DNA from: Ottowia beijingensis
GTDB lineage: Bacteria > Pseudomonadota > Gammaproteobacteria > Burkholderiales > Burkholderiaceae_C
Direction: 5' to 3'
Assembly (NCBI RefSeq): GCF_013423955.1
Contig: NZ_JACCKX010000001.1
Coordinates: forward strand, 2,914,001 to 2,978,000
DNA length: 64,000 nt
The translations under genes were made by a program, and so were the position numbers. The notes beneath the pieces were generated by a model. It saw nothing but the letters and a program-made list of their open reading frames with translations. It did no database searches and was not told the origin of the DNA. Within the stretch, counting starts at the first letter, position 1. Each line of letters starts with the position of its first letter. Below are positions 37,559 through 47,260 of the stretch, in pieces.

Positions 37559-39467
37559 ATGCAGTTCTACAAAGATGGCTTCCGGGGTGGCAATCCCGAC
37601 ATCAAGCAGGCCGCGCCCAACCGCCGCAACCGGGGTACCAACGAGCCGCTGCCGGAGAAGGTGGACGTGCTGATCGCCGGCACCGGCCCGGCCGGCCTGT
37701 GCCTGGCGGCGCAGCTGGCACGCTTCCCGAGATCGACACCATGATCGTCGAGCGCATGCCCAGCAACATCATCAAGGGCAAGGCCGACGGCATCAACACG
37801 CGCACCATGGAGATGTTCCAGGCCTTCGGCTTCGCCGACAAGGTCAAGCGCGAGACCTACTGGGTCAACCAGACCGCGTTCTGGATGCCCGACCCGGCCA
37901 ACCCCGCGCACATCAAGCGCGTCGGCCGCGTGCAGGACGTGGCCGACGACAGCTCGGAGATGCCGCACATCCTCATCAACCAGGCGCGGCTGCACGAGCT
38001 GTTCCTGGAGGTGATGCAGAACTCGCCCTCGCGCCTGGCGCCCGACTACGGCTGGGAACTGGTCAGCGTGGCCGTGGACGAAACCACCGACGACCACCCC
38101 GTGACGGTGACGCTGAAGGACGCCAGTGGCATCAACTGGTGGGCCACCCGCACCGTGCGCGCCAACTACGTGGTGGGCTGCGACGGCGCGCACTCGGCGG
38201 TGCGCAAGTCCATCGGCGGCGTGCTGCACGGCGACGCCGCCAACCAGGCCTGGGGCGTGATGGACATCCTGGCCAACACCGACTTCCCCGACGTGCGGCA
38301 AAAGTGCCTGATCTCCTCGGCCAACGAGGGCAACGTGCTGATCCTGCCGCGCGAGGGCGGCTACGTGTTCCGCATGTATGTCGAGCTGGACAAGCTGAAA
38401 GACGGCGAGAAGGCTGCCAGCCGCAAGTTCACGCAGGACGACATGATCGCGGCGGCCAACCGCATCATCGCGCCCTATTCGCTGGACGTGAAGGAGGTGG
38501 TGTGGTGGTCCATCTACGACATCGGCCACAGCATCACCGACAAGTTCGACGACGTGGCCGAGGGCTCCAGCCGCAACCCGCGCGTGTTCACCGCCGGCGA
38601 CGCCTGCCACACCCATTCGCCCAAGGCCGGGCAGGGCATGAATGTGTCGATGCAGGACACCTTCAACCTGGGCTGGAAGCTGGTGCACGTGCTGCAGGGC
38701 CGCGCCGACGCCAGCCTGCTGCGCAGTTACTCGAAGGAGCGTCTGACCGAGGCCAAGCGCCTGGTCGAGACCGACCACGAGTGGGCGCGCATCATGTCGG
38801 CCCCCACCACTCAGGCCGAGCGCGACGGCAGCGAGGAGCCGCGCATCATCCGCCAGTTCAAGGCCAACCTGGAATTCACCGGCGGCACCGCGGTGAAGTA
38901 CGACCCTCCACGCTGTTCGCCACCGGCACGCACCAGGCGCTGGCCAAGGGGCTGGAGATCGGGCGGCGCTTCCATTCGGCGCCGGTGGTGCGCCTGTCCG
39001 ACGCCAAGCAGATGCAGCTGGGCCACGTGGCCGAGGCCGATGCGCGCTGGCGCCTCTACGCCTTTGCGGGCAAGGCCGACAGCTCCAAGCCGGGCTCGGC
39101 CATCCACAAGCTGGCCGACTGGCTGCAGAACGACCCGAAATCGCCTGTAGTCAAGCACACCCGCCCCGGCGAGGACGTGGACGCGGTGATCGACTTCCGC
39201 GCCGTGTTCCAGCAGACCTTCGACCAGCTCGCCTACGAGGACATGCCGTCGCTGCTCAAGCCCAGAACGGGCAAGCTGGGCCTGCAGGACCACGAGAAAG
39301 TCTTCTGCGTCGACCACAAGGGTCTGGGCGACATCTTCGACATGCGCGGCATCGACCGCGAGCGCGGCTGCATGGTGGTGGTGCGCCCCGACCAGTACAC
39401 GGCCCATGTGCTGCCGCTGGACGCGTTCGACGAGCTGTCGGCGTTCTTTGCCGGCATCCTGCGCTGA
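37559..39467 (+). CDS. Flavin-dependent aromatic hydroxylase (phenol 2-monooxygenase/MobA type; two frameshifts)
   Basis: About 636-residue class A flavin monooxygenase. FAD fold VDVLIAGTGPAGLCLAAQLARFPEIDTMIVERM, DG motif VGCDGAHSAVRKSIGG, GD motif VFTAGDACHTHSPKAGQGMN, and a C-terminal thioredoxin-like domain (phenol hydroxylase dimerisation). Closest to phenol 2-monooxygenase and 3-hydroxybenzoate 4-monooxygenase. Two missing Cs, at 37726-37728 (repair: ARFPEIDTMIVE) and 38904-38906 (repair: KYDPSTLFATGTHQ), split the gene in this sequence. No ring-cleavage genes are adjacent, so the substrate stays open. The 240 bases before it include an AT-rich stretch (37454-37495) that may be its promoter. 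Confidence 0.88.
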
Positions 39468-39554
39468 GCCGAGGAGGCTGGTAGCGCGGGTGGGCAGGCC
39501 ACAGGCCCGGCCATGGCGCGAAAGGCTTTCGCGCCGTCGTCGGGGATTGATCAA

Positions 39555-39588
39555 CAAAAAGCCTGCTGCCGTGGTCGGCAGCAGGCTT
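39555..39588 (-). terminator. Terminator of tRNA-His
   Basis: Minus-strand hairpin AAGCCTGCTGCC-GACCAC-GGCAGCAGGCTT followed by TTT; perfect 12-bp stem, 11 bases beyond the tRNA end. Confidence 0.85.
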
Positions 39589-39598
39589 TGCGCAATTT

Positions 39599-39675
39599 TG
39601 GGGTGGCTGATGGGACTCGAACCCACGACGACCAGAATCACAATCTGGGACTCTACCAACTGAGCTACAGCCACC
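39599..39675 (-). tRNA. tRNA-His (anticodon GUG)
   Basis: Acceptor GTGGCTG/CAGCCAC, D arm GCTCAGTTGGTAGAG, anticodon stem CCAGA-TTGTGAT-TCTGG (anticodon GTG), T arm CGTGGGTTCGAGTCCCATC and an encoded CCA. The base before the acceptor is G and the discriminator is C, the extra G-1:C73 pair typical of tRNA-His. Confidence 0.97.
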
Positions 39676-39746
39676 GTCGGAAACCGCAGATTATAGCGCG
39701 CATCCGTGCGTTGATGCCGGGCACGCCGACGGCGGCGTTGCGGGCA

Positions 39747-39778
39747 GAAAAACAAGGGGCCTTGTTCAGGCCCCTTGT
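39747..39778 (-). terminator. Terminator of the Bax-inhibitor-1 gene
   Basis: Minus strand: ACAAGGGGCC-TGAACAA-GGCCCCTTGT followed by TTTTC; perfect 10-bp stem. Confidence 0.88.
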
Positions 39779-39822
39779 GCTTGGGTTTCACGGGGCGGGC
39801 TGCGCCGCCGTGAGGTGGCGCG

Positions 39823-40512
39823 TCAGTCGCTGCTGCCGCCCAGGCCCAGCAGGGCGAGCAGGCCCTGGAACACGTTGAAGATGTCCAGGTACAGGGCCAG
39901 CGTGGCGCTGATGTAGTTGGTTTCGCCGCCGTCGATGATGCGCTTCAGGTCGTACAGCATGTACAGGCTGAACACGCCGATGACCAGGGTGCTGATGACC
40001 AGCATGCCGACGGTGGAGCCGACGAACACGTTGACGATGGCGCCCACGAACACCACCATGGCGCCGACGAACAGCCATTTGCCCATGCCCGAGATGTCGC
40101 GCTTGATGACGCTGGCCAGGCTGGCCATGACGAAGAACACGCCGGCGGTGCCGCCCATGGCGGTCATGACCAGTTCCGAGCCGTTCTTGAAGCCCAGCAC
40201 CATGCCGATGATGCGCGACAGCATCAGGCCCATGAAGAAGGTGAAGGCCAGCAGCACGGGCACGCCGGCGGCGGAGTTCTTGGTCTTCTCGATGGCGTAC
40301 ATGAAGCCGAACGCGCCGCCCAGGAACACGATCAGGCCCAGGCCGCCGCTCAGGCCGCGGGTGATGCCGGTGGACACGCCCAACCAGGCGCCGGCCACGG
40401 TGGGCAGCAGGCTCAGGGCCAGCAGCCAGTAGGTGTTGCGCAATACCTTGTTGCGCTGCTCCTGGGAGACGATGGCGCCGGCGTCGGCGTAGTTCAGTGT
40501 GCGGTCATTCAT
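39823..40512 (-). CDS. Bax inhibitor-1 family membrane protein (YccA/YbhL-like)
   Basis: 229-residue inner-membrane protein with seven hydrophobic segments, starting MNDRTLNYADAGAIVSQEQRNKVLRNTYWLLALSL. The family signature is visible in FGFMYAIEKTKNSAAGVPVLLAFTFFMGLMLS and in the last part, FSLYMLYDLKRIIDGGETNYISATLALYLDIFNVF, containing the two aspartates of the proposed calcium sensor. E. coli YccA modulates FtsH; the role here is inferred from family only. Followed by a strong terminator, and transcribed alone. Confidence 0.93.
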   Translation of the reverse strand: MNDRTLNYADAGAIVSQEQRNKVLRNTYWLLALSLLPTVAGAWLGVSTGITRGLSGGLGLIVFLGGAFGFMYAIEKTKNSAAGVPVLLAFTFFMGLMLSRIIGMVLGFKNGSELVMTAMGGTAGVFFVMASLASVIKRDISGMGKWLFVGAMVVFVGAIVNVFVGSTVGMLVISTLVIGVFSLYMLYDLKRIIDGGETNYISATLALYLDIFNVFQGLLALLGLGGSSD

Positions 40513-40751
40513 GCGAGAGGATCTCCTTGTGAATCAATGGTTGGGCGACCTTGCGGCCGCCACCACGGCGACCATGCGGAACATTTTACGTAGAGTGTGT
40601 GACGCGGCGAAAAATTCCCTTCAAAATCAAATGGATGCGCGATGGGCGCACAGTGCGACTGGCGCAGCCGGATGGGATGGCCGCCACGGCCGGTGCCGGC
40701 GCCGTTCAGGCCGCCCTGTTTTCTTCAGCATGTTCAGTTGAGGACCCGCAC

Positions 40752-41168
40752 ATGAAAACCAAGTCCTTTCTTGAAGCCGCCGACGCCCGCGCCATCGTGG
40801 CCGCCGCCGAAGCCGCGGCGCTGAAGCAGCACTGGGCGGTGACGATCGCGGTGACGGACGACGGCGGCCACCTGCTGCACCTGCACCGCATGGACGGGGC
40901 GCCGCCGGTCAGCGCCCACATCGCGCCGGGCAAGGCGCGCACGGCGGCGCTGGGGCGGCGCGAGAGCAAGGTGTACGAGGACATGGTCAACGGCGGGCGC
41001 ACGGCGTTCCTGTCGGCGCCGGGGCTCGACGGCCTGCTGGAGGGCGGCGTGCCGATCATGAAGGACGGCCAGTGCATCGGCGCCGTGGGGGTGAGCGGCG
41101 TGAAGTCGGCCGAGGATTCGCAGGTGGCGCGCGCCGGCATCGCGGCGCTGGGCGACGGGTTCTATTGA
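40752..41168 (+). CDS. GlcG/HbpS-family heme-binding-like protein
   Basis: 138-residue Haem_degrading (DUF336) protein: KSFLEAADARAIVAAAEAAALKQHWAVTIAVTDDGGHLL, then GVPIMKDGQCIGAVGVSGVKSAEDSQVARAG, both highly conserved. Relatives include HbpS, which binds heme, and GlcG of glycolate operons; the biochemical role is generally unsettled. No signal peptide is seen, so cytoplasmic. ATG 40752 is used. The first base of a perfect 107-bp inverted repeat (41170) lies two bases after its stop. Confidence 0.88.
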   Translation: MKTKSFLEAADARAIVAAAEAAALKQHWAVTIAVTDDGGHLLHLHRMDGAPPVSAHIAPGKARTAALGRRESKVYEDMVNGGRTAFLSAPGLDGLLEGGVPIMKDGQCIGAVGVSGVKSAEDSQVARAGIAALGDGFY

Positions 41169-41169
41169 G

Positions 41170-41276
41170 AATTCCGTAATACATGACACGCTGCCGGCCC
41201 TCACCCCAGCCCTCTCCCAGAGGGAGAGGGAGCTTTCTTTGGCGCGGCACGCGCTGTCATGCTTTTAGAAAACGTC
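41170..41276 (+). repeat. 107-bp inverted repeat, copy 1
   Basis: Identical in reverse complement to 55849-55955. It contains the family D motif CCCTCACCCC/CTCTCCCAGAGGGAGAG and ends with GCTTTTAGAAAACGTC. Confidence 0.95.
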
Positions 41277-41307
41277 AATAAGTTGGCCGCTGCGCGGTCG
41301 CTATCAA

Positions 41308-41396
41308 TAATCATAGCTGCTTGCGCTGGATACAAAAGGATTTCAGGTATAAAAGTATCTGAAATCCTTGTATATTAAGCGCAAGAAGCTATGAAA
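41308..41396. repeat. Long family A hairpin with 38-base arms
   Basis: CATAGCTGCTTGCGCTGGAT plus ACAAAAGGATTTCAGGTA, then, across a 5-base loop, an inverted near-copy ending GCGCAAGAAGCTATG. A longer, AT-richer version of the family A hairpin between the GlcG/HbpS and ppsR genes, which converge here. Confidence 0.8.
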
Positions 41397-41441
41397 ATGA
41401 TGTAGTCGTGGCGCTGTGGCGCGTTTGAGCCCCTCGGTAGT

Positions 41442-42263
41442 TCAGTAACTCAACCGCTCCGGCCGCACTTCCTGCAGGATGGTGGTGGCGATTTCCTCAA
41501 TGCTCTTGGTGGTCGTCGACAGCCAGCGGATGCCCGAGCGGCGCATCATGGCCTCGGCCTCGCTGATCTCCATGCGGCAGTTCTCGATGCTGGCGTAGCG
41601 CGAGCCGGGCCGCCGCTCGGAGCGGATCTCCGACAGCCGCTCGGGCGCGATGGTCAGGCCGAAGATCTTCTTCTTGTGCGGTACCAGCGCGGGCGGCAGC
41701 TGCCGGCGCTCGAAATCCTCGGGGATCAGCGGGTAGTTGGCCGCCTTCAGGCCGTGCTGCATGGCCAGGTACAGGCTGGTGGGCGTCTTGCCGCTGCGGC
41801 TGACGCCGATCAGGATCACGTCCGCCCCTTCCAGGTCGCGGTTGCTTTGCCCGTCGTCGTGCGCCAGGCTGAAGTTGATGGCCTCGATGCGGTCGTGGTA
41901 GGCCTGGCTCTTGCTCACGTCCGAAAAGCGCCCCACGCGGTGGTGGCTGGTGATGCCGACCTCCTGCTCGATCGGCGCCACGAAGGTGCCGAACATGTCC
42001 AGCATCATGGCCTTGCAGCCACCCTGGATGATGCCCAGCACCTCGCGGTCGACCAGCGTGGTGAAGACGATGGGGCGCTTGCCCTCCAGCTCGCCCGTGT
42101 GGTTGACCTGGCGCACCGCCTGGTGCGCCTTGTCGGGCGTGTCGACGAAGGGCAGGCGCACGCGGCGCGGGGCAAAGTCGAACTGCGCCAGGATGGCGTT
42201 GCCAAAGGTCTCGGCGGTGATGCCGGTGCCGTCGGAGATGAAGAACACGGTGCGGTCGGGCAT
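41442..42263 (-). CDS. ppsR: PEP synthase regulatory protein (kinase/pyrophosphorylase)
   Basis: 273-residue DUF299 protein. It inactivates PEP synthase by ADP-dependent threonine phosphorylation and reactivates it by Pi-dependent dephosphorylation. Starts [21 protein letters not shown]; the nucleotide loop is [16 protein letters not shown]; the family end [35 protein letters not shown] is intact. It is divergent from ppsA with 125 bases between starts, the standard arrangement, so both are probably regulated from that gap. Confidence 0.96.
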   Translation of the reverse strand: MPDRTVFFISDGTGITAETFGNAILAQFDFAPRRVRLPFVDTPDKAHQAVRQVNHTGELEGKRPIVFTTLVDREVLGIIQGGCKAMMLDMFGTFVAPIEQEVGITSHHRVGRFSDVSKSQAYHDRIEAINFSLAHDDGQSNRDLEGADVILIGVSRSGKTPTSLYLAMQHGLKAANYPLIPEDFERRQLPPALVPHKKKIFGLTIAPERLSEIRSERRPGSRYASIENCRMEISEAEAMMRRSGIRWLSTTTKSIEEIATTILQEVRPERLSY

Positions 42264-42388
42264 GGCGGGGCTCGCTCCTTACAATCGGTGCCCATTATGC
42301 GAACGTGCTTCGCGCCGGCCACGAACAAGCACCACAAAGGCCCGTTCGACCCGCGTTCGCCCCGGTTTTCAAACTTAGGAGCTTTCCC

Positions 42389-44779
42389 ATGTCTGCACTG
42401 TTCGAGCCGACCGCCCTGGTCGTGCCTTTCGAGAAACTGAGGATGACCGACGTCGAGGCCGTTGGCGGCAAGAACGCCAGCCTCGGCGAGATGATCAGCC
42501 AGCTGCCGCAGGGCGTGCGCGTGCCCACCGGCTTCGCCACCACGGCGCATGCGTTCCGCCAGTTCCTGGCGCACGACGGCCTGGCCGAGCGCATCAGCCA
42601 GCGCCTGGCCACGCTCGACATCGACGACGTGCGCGCCCTGGCCGAAGCCGGCGCCGAAATCCGCGGCTGGATGGAGGCGCAGCCCTTCCCGGCCGATCTG
42701 GAGCAGGCCATCCGCGATGCCTTCGCCACGCTGCAGGGCGGCAACGCCGAGGCCAGCTTCGCCGTACGCTCGTCCGCCACGGCCGAGGACCTGCCCGACG
42801 CCTCCTTCGCCGGCCAGCAGGAGACCTTTCTCAACGTCGTCGGCATCGAGCAGGTGCTGCACAAGATGAAAGAGGTGTTCGCCAGCCTGTACAACGACCG
42901 CGCCATCAGCTACCGCGTGCACAAGGGCTTCGCGCACGACGTGGTGGCCCTGTCGGCGGGCGTGCAGCGCATGGTGCGCTCCGACCTGGGCGCGGCCGGC
43001 GTCATGTTCACCATCGACACCGAGAGCGGGTTCGACCAGGTGGTCTTCATCACCAGCAGCTACGGCCTGGGCGAGACGGTGGTGCAGGGCGCCGTGAACC
43101 CCGACGAGTTCTACGTGCACAAGCCCATGCTGCAGGCCGGCAAGAAGGCGCTGATCCGCCGCAACCTCGGCAGCAAGCTGATTCAGATGGTGTTCGCTAC
43201 GCCCGAGGAGAAAGCCGCCGATGGCAAGCTGGTCAAGACCATCGACGTGCCCACCGAGCAGCGCAACCGCTATTCGCTGACCGACGACGACGTGCTGGAG
43301 CTGGCGCGCTACGCCCTGGTGATCGAGCAGCACTACGGCCGCCCCATGGACATCGAATGGGGCAAGGACGGCGGCGACGGCCAGCTCTACATCCTGCAGG
43401 CGCGCCCCGAGACGGTGAAGAGCCAGCAGCAGGGCAAGACCGAGCACCGCTACAAGCTCAAGAGCAGCGGTGCCGTGCTGGCCGAGGGTCGGGCCATCGG
43501 CCAGAAGATCGGCACCGGCCCGGTGCGGCTGGTCAACGACATCAGCCAGATGGACAGCGTGCAGCCCGGCGACGTGCTGGTCACCGACATGACCGACCCC
43601 AACTGGGAGCCGGTGATGAAGCGCGCCAGCGCCATCGTCACCAACCGCGGCGGGCGCACCTGCCACGCCGCCATCATCGCGCGCGAGCTGGGTATCCCCG
43701 CCGTGGTGGGCTGCGGCGATGCCACCCACAAGCTGAAGGACGGCACCCTGGTCACCGTCAGCTGCGCCGAGGGCGACACCGGCCACATCTACGACGGCCT
43801 GCTGGAAACCGAAGTCACCGAGGTGCAGCGCGGCGCCATGCCGCCCATCGGCGTGAAGATCATGATGAACGTGGGCAACCCGCAACTGGCCTTCGACTTC
43901 GCCCAGCTGCCCAACGAGGGCGTGGGCCTGGCGCGGCTGGAGTTCATCATCAACAACAACATCGGCGTGCACCCCAAGGCCATCCTCGACTACCCGAATG
44001 TGGATGCCGACCTGAAGAAAGCGGTGGAGAGCGTGGCCCGTGGCCACGCCAGTCCCCGCGCCTTCTATGTCGACAAGGTGGCCGAGGGCGTGGCCACCAT
44101 TGCCGCCGCCTTCTGGCCCAAGCCGGTCATCGTGCGCCTGTCCGACTTCAAGAGCAACGAATACCGCAAGCTGATCGGTGGCAGCCGCTACGAGCCGGAA
44201 GAAGAAAACCCCATGCTGGGCTTTCGCGGTGCCGCGCGCTACATCAGCGACGACTTCCGCGAAGCCTTCGCCATGGAATGCGAGGCCCTCAAGCGCGTGC
44301 GCGACGAGATGGGCCTGACCAATGTGCAGGTCATGGTGCCCTTCGTGCGCACCCTGGGCCAGGCCGAGCGCGTCACGCAGCTGCTGGCCGACCAGGGCCT
44401 GGCGCGCGGCCAGAACGACCTCAAGGTGGTGATGATGTGCGAGGTGCCCAGCAACGCCATCCTGGCCGACGAGTTCCTGCAGTTCTTCGACGGCTTCTCC
44501 ATCGGCTCCAACGACCTGACCCAGCTCACCCTGGGCCTCGACCGCGACAGCGGCATGGAGCTGCTGGCCGCCGACTTCGACGAGCGCGACCCCGCCGTCA
44601 AGGCCATGCTGAAGCGCGCCATCTCGGCCTGCAAGGCGCAGGGCAAGTACGTCGGCATCTGCGGCCAGGGCCCCAGCGACCACCCCGACTTCGCGCGCTG
44701 GCTGGCCGACGAGGGCATCGCCTCGATCTCGCTCAACCCCGACAGCGTGATCGAGACCTGGACCCTGCTCGCGCAGTGA
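42389..44779 (+). CDS. ppsA: Phosphoenolpyruvate synthase
   Basis: 796-residue enzyme making PEP from pyruvate and ATP for gluconeogenesis. ATP-grasp N-terminal domain ([36 protein letters not shown]), phosphohistidine domain with H426 in [23 protein letters not shown], and a C-terminal TIM barrel ([17 protein letters not shown]). The threonine in GGRTCH is the residue PpsR phosphorylates in characterised systems. TTAGGAGC precedes ATG 42389. It is followed after 16 bases by DUF4212 and the symporter, suggesting a pyruvate/acetate-use operon. Confidence 0.97.
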   Translation: MSALFEPTALVVPFEKLRMTDVEAVGGKNASLGEMISQLPQGVRVPTGFATTAHAFRQFLAHDGLAERISQRLATLDIDDVRALAEAGAEIRGWMEAQPFPADLEQAIRDAFATLQGGNAEASFAVRSSATAEDLPDASFAGQQETFLNVVGIEQVLHKMKEVFASLYNDRAISYRVHKGFAHDVVALSAGVQRMVRSDLGAAGVMFTIDTESGFDQVVFITSSYGLGETVVQGAVNPDEFYVHKPMLQAGKKALIRRNLGSKLIQMVFATPEEKAADGKLVKTIDVPTEQRNRYSLTDDDVLELARYALVIEQHYGRPMDIEWGKDGGDGQLYILQARPETVKSQQQGKTEHRYKLKSSGAVLAEGRAIGQKIGTGPVRLVNDISQMDSVQPGDVLVTDMTDPNWEPVMKRASAIVTNRGGRTCHAAIIARELGIPAVVGCGDATHKLKDGTLVTVSCAEGDTGHIYDGLLETEVTEVQRGAMPPIGVKIMMNVGNPQLAFDFAQLPNEGVGLARLEFIINNNIGVHPKAILDYPNVDADLKKAVESVARGHASPRAFYVDKVAEGVATIAAAFWPKPVIVRLSDFKSNEYRKLIGGSRYEPEEENPMLGFRGAARYISDDFREAFAMECEALKRVRDEMGLTNVQVMVPFVRTLGQAERVTQLLADQGLARGQNDLKVVMMCEVPSNAILADEFLQFFDGFSIGSNDLTQLTLGLDRDSGMELLAADFDERDPAVKAMLKRAISACKAQGKYVGICGQGPSDHPDFARWLADEGIASISLNPDSVIETWTLLAQ

Positions 44780-44795
44780 ACGCCCGCCGCTGACC

Positions 44796-45062
44796 ATGCC
44801 CGAGCCGCCGGTTGCCATCGAGAAGGAAGCCGGCGGCGCGTGGCGCATGCGTGCCGCGCTGCTGGTGGTGTGGGCGCTGGCGTCGTTCGGCGTGGCGTTC
44901 TTCGCCCGCGACCTGGACCAGGTGCTGGCCGGCTGGCCGCTCAACTACTGGCTGGCGGCGCAGGGCGCGGTGCTGGTGTTCATGGGCATCGTGGTGCTCT
45001 ACGCCTGGTGGATGAACCGCGTCGAGGCCCGGCAAGCCGCGGCCGAGCGAAAGGACGGCTGA
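44796..45062 (+). CDS. DUF4212 small subunit of a sodium/solute symporter
   Basis: 88-residue protein with two membrane segments (RAALLVVWALASFGVAFFA and NYWLAAQGAVLVFMGIVVLYAWW), matching DUF4212. It always accompanies the VC_2705-type symporter encoded next. The pair is thought to form a two-part carrier, possibly for acetate or short monocarboxylates. The gap to the large subunit is one base, so translation is coupled. Starts at ATG 44796, 16 bases after ppsA. Confidence 0.92.
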   Translation: MPEPPVAIEKEAGGAWRMRAALLVVWALASFGVAFFARDLDQVLAGWPLNYWLAAQGAVLVFMGIVVLYAWWMNRVEARQAAAERKDG

Positions 45063-45063
45063 A

Positions 45064-47154
45064 TTGGCCGACCCGACGCGCGCCTACGAGTGGCGGCTGC
45101 ACCGCCACCTGGGGCTGTTCGTGGTCGGCTTCGTCGCCTTCCTGCTGCTGATGGCCTGGGCCGAGCGTGCCGGCCTGTCGCGCGGCTGGATCGGGCCGAT
45201 CTTCCTATTCCTGTCGGTCATGGTGTATGCCGTCATCGGCATCTACGCGCGCACCACCGACCCGGAGGACTTCTACGTCGCCGGCCGCCGCGTGCCCGCC
45301 ATGTACAACGGCATGGCCACCGCGGCCGACTGGATGAGCGCCGCCTCCTTCATCAGCCTGGCCGGCGCGCTGTACCTGCAGGGCTTCGGCGGCACCGCGG
45401 CGCAGCCGGGCGGGCTGGCCTACGTGCTGGGGTGGACGGGCGGCTTCTGCCTCGTCGGCCTGCTGATCGCGCCGCGCCTGCGCGCCATGCAGCTCTACAC
45501 CGTGCCCGATTTCTTCGCCGTGCGCTTCGGCGGCCGCTGGCCGCGCCTGCTGGCGGCGCTGGGCGCCGTGGCGTGCTCGTTCATGTACGTGGTGGCGCAG
45601 ATCTACGGCGTCGGCCTCATCGCCTCGCGCCTGACCGGCGTGCAGTTCGAGATCGGCATCCTGCTCGGCCTGGGCGGCATTCTGCTGTGCAGCTTTCTGG
45701 GCGGCATGCGCGCCATCACCTGGACGCAGGTGGTGCAGTACATCGTGCTGCTGCTGGCCTTCCTGATCCCGGTGTCGTGGCTGGCCTACAAGCAGCTCGG
45801 CACGCCGATGGCGCCGCTGGCCTTCGGCGAGCAGCTGCTCAAGATCGAGCGGCTGGAGACCCAGCTCATCGCCTCGCCGGCCGAGCAGCAGGTGCGCGCC
45901 ATCCACCTGCAGCGCGCCAGCGAGTTCGCCGCGCGCCTGCAGAACCCCGCCGAATCGCTGGCGCGCGAGCGCGACCTGCTGGAAGAACGCATCCGCCTGC
46001 TGCGCGCGCAGGGGGCCGACTTCACCCTGGTGATGCAGGCGCGGCGCGAACTGGCGCACCTGCCGCGCGACGAAGCCAGCGCGCGCGAGCAGTGGACCCG
46101 AGCCATGCACGAGTCGCTGGAGCGCACCGAGCCGCTGGGCGGCCTGCCACGGCACACCCAGGCCTTCGCGGGAGACCCGCGCGGCACGTCGGAAGAGCGG
46201 GCCGAGTTCCAGCAGTCGCGGCTCAACTTCCTGGCGCTGATGTTCTGCCTGATGGTCGGCACCGCCAGCCTGCCGCACCTGCTCACGCGCTTCTACACCA
46301 CGCCCAGCGTGGCCGACACGCGGCGCTCGGTGGCGTGGTCGCTGGGCTTCATCTCGCTGCTGTACCTCACCACGCCGGCGCTGGCCGCGCTGGTGAAGTA
46401 CGAGGTCATGCAAGGCCTGGTCGGCAGCAGCTTCGACCAGCTGCCGCACTGGATCGCGCAGTGGGCGCGCGTCGACCCCGGCCTGATCTCGGTGCAGGAC
46501 ATCAATGGCGACGGCGTGCTGCAGTTCGGCGAAATCCGCCTGGCCGCCGACATGATCATGCTGGCCACGCCCGAACTGGGCGGGTTGCCCTACGTGGTGT
46601 CGGGCCTGGTGGCGGCCGGCGGGCTGGCGGCGGCGCTGTCCACCGCCGATGGCCTGCTGCTCACCATCAGCAACGCGCTGGTGCACGACACGGCGCCCAT
46701 CCGCAACGGCGTGGTGCGCGTGTCCGACAACCGCGTCATCCTGACCAAGTTCGCCCTGCTGGCCGTGGCCATGCTGGCGGCGGCGGTGGCGGCGCTCAAG
46801 CCGGCCGAGATCATCTGGCTGGTCACCGCCTCGTTCTCGCTGGCCGCGGCCACCTTCTTCCCGGCGCTGGTCATGGGCCTGTTCTGGTGCGGCACCACGC
46901 GGCGCGGCGTGGTGGCCGGCATGCTGGCGGGCGCCGGGCTCACCCTGGGCTACATGCTGCTGGCCAGCCCCGCCTGGCGCGCCTGGTGGGGCCTGCCACC
47001 GGGCGGGCTGTGGTGGGGCATCCACCCGGTGTCGGCCGGCTTCTTCGGCGTGCCGGCGGGCTTCGCGGCGATTGCGCTGGTGTCGTGGTTCGACCGTGGG
47101 GCGCGGGTAAGGGGCGAGCGGGGCGATGCCGGCGTGGCGGGTGGCTCGCTTTAA
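45064..47154 (+). CDS. Sodium/solute symporter, VC_2705 family, large subunit
   Basis: 696-residue SSS-family permease related to the acetate permease ActP, with about 13 membrane segments; YVAGRRVPAMYNGMATAADWMSAASFISLAG is the family signature. It starts with TTG at 45064, immediately after the DUF4212 stop. Two insertions stand out: a 110-residue hydrophilic, coiled-coil-like stretch (about residues 260-380, rich in ER/RE) and a canonical EF-hand loop, DINGDGVLQFGE, at residue 479, next to LAADMIMLATPELGGLP. A calcium-responsive or structural role is possible but unproven. Position after ppsA suggests uptake of a gluconeogenic substrate. Confidence 0.9.
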   Translation: MADPTRAYEWRLHRHLGLFVVGFVAFLLLMAWAERAGLSRGWIGPIFLFLSVMVYAVIGIYARTTDPEDFYVAGRRVPAMYNGMATAADWMSAASFISLAGALYLQGFGGTAAQPGGLAYVLGWTGGFCLVGLLIAPRLRAMQLYTVPDFFAVRFGGRWPRLLAALGAVACSFMYVVAQIYGVGLIASRLTGVQFEIGILLGLGGILLCSFLGGMRAITWTQVVQYIVLLLAFLIPVSWLAYKQLGTPMAPLAFGEQLLKIERLETQLIASPAEQQVRAIHLQRASEFAARLQNPAESLARERDLLEERIRLLRAQGADFTLVMQARRELAHLPRDEASAREQWTRAMHESLERTEPLGGLPRHTQAFAGDPRGTSEERAEFQQSRLNFLALMFCLMVGTASLPHLLTRFYTTPSVADTRRSVAWSLGFISLLYLTTPALAALVKYEVMQGLVGSSFDQLPHWIAQWARVDPGLISVQDINGDGVLQFGEIRLAADMIMLATPELGGLPYVVSGLVAAGGLAAALSTADGLLLTISNALVHDTAPIRNGVVRVSDNRVILTKFALLAVAMLAAAVAALKPAEIIWLVTASFSLAAATFFPALVMGLFWCGTTRRGVVAGMLAGAGLTLGYMLLASPAWRAWWGLPPGGLWWGIHPVSAGFFGVPAGFAAIALVSWFDRGARVRGERGDAGVAGGSL

Positions 47155-47156
47155 CT

Positions 47157-47220
47157 GGGAGTATCGGTTGTTAGCGCTTGTTTGACGGGCGCTAGCGGGT
47201 ATCTATAAGGGAGTATATGG
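47157..47220 (+). repeat. Family B repeat
   Basis: GGGAGTATCGG, hairpin TAGCGCTTGTTTGACGGGCGCTA, then AGGGAGTATATGG. It starts three bases after the symporter stop. Confidence 0.85.
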
Positions 47221-47260
47221 CGGCGCCGTGGCTGCCGGGGCGCCGCGCTGCTCCATCCCT

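Noticed and set aside
42005-44944. A 979-codon open frame antisense to ppsA
   Set aside because: In DNA this GC-rich the strand opposite a real gene is commonly stop-free. The protein has no recognisable motif, while ppsA on the other strand is intact and conserved.
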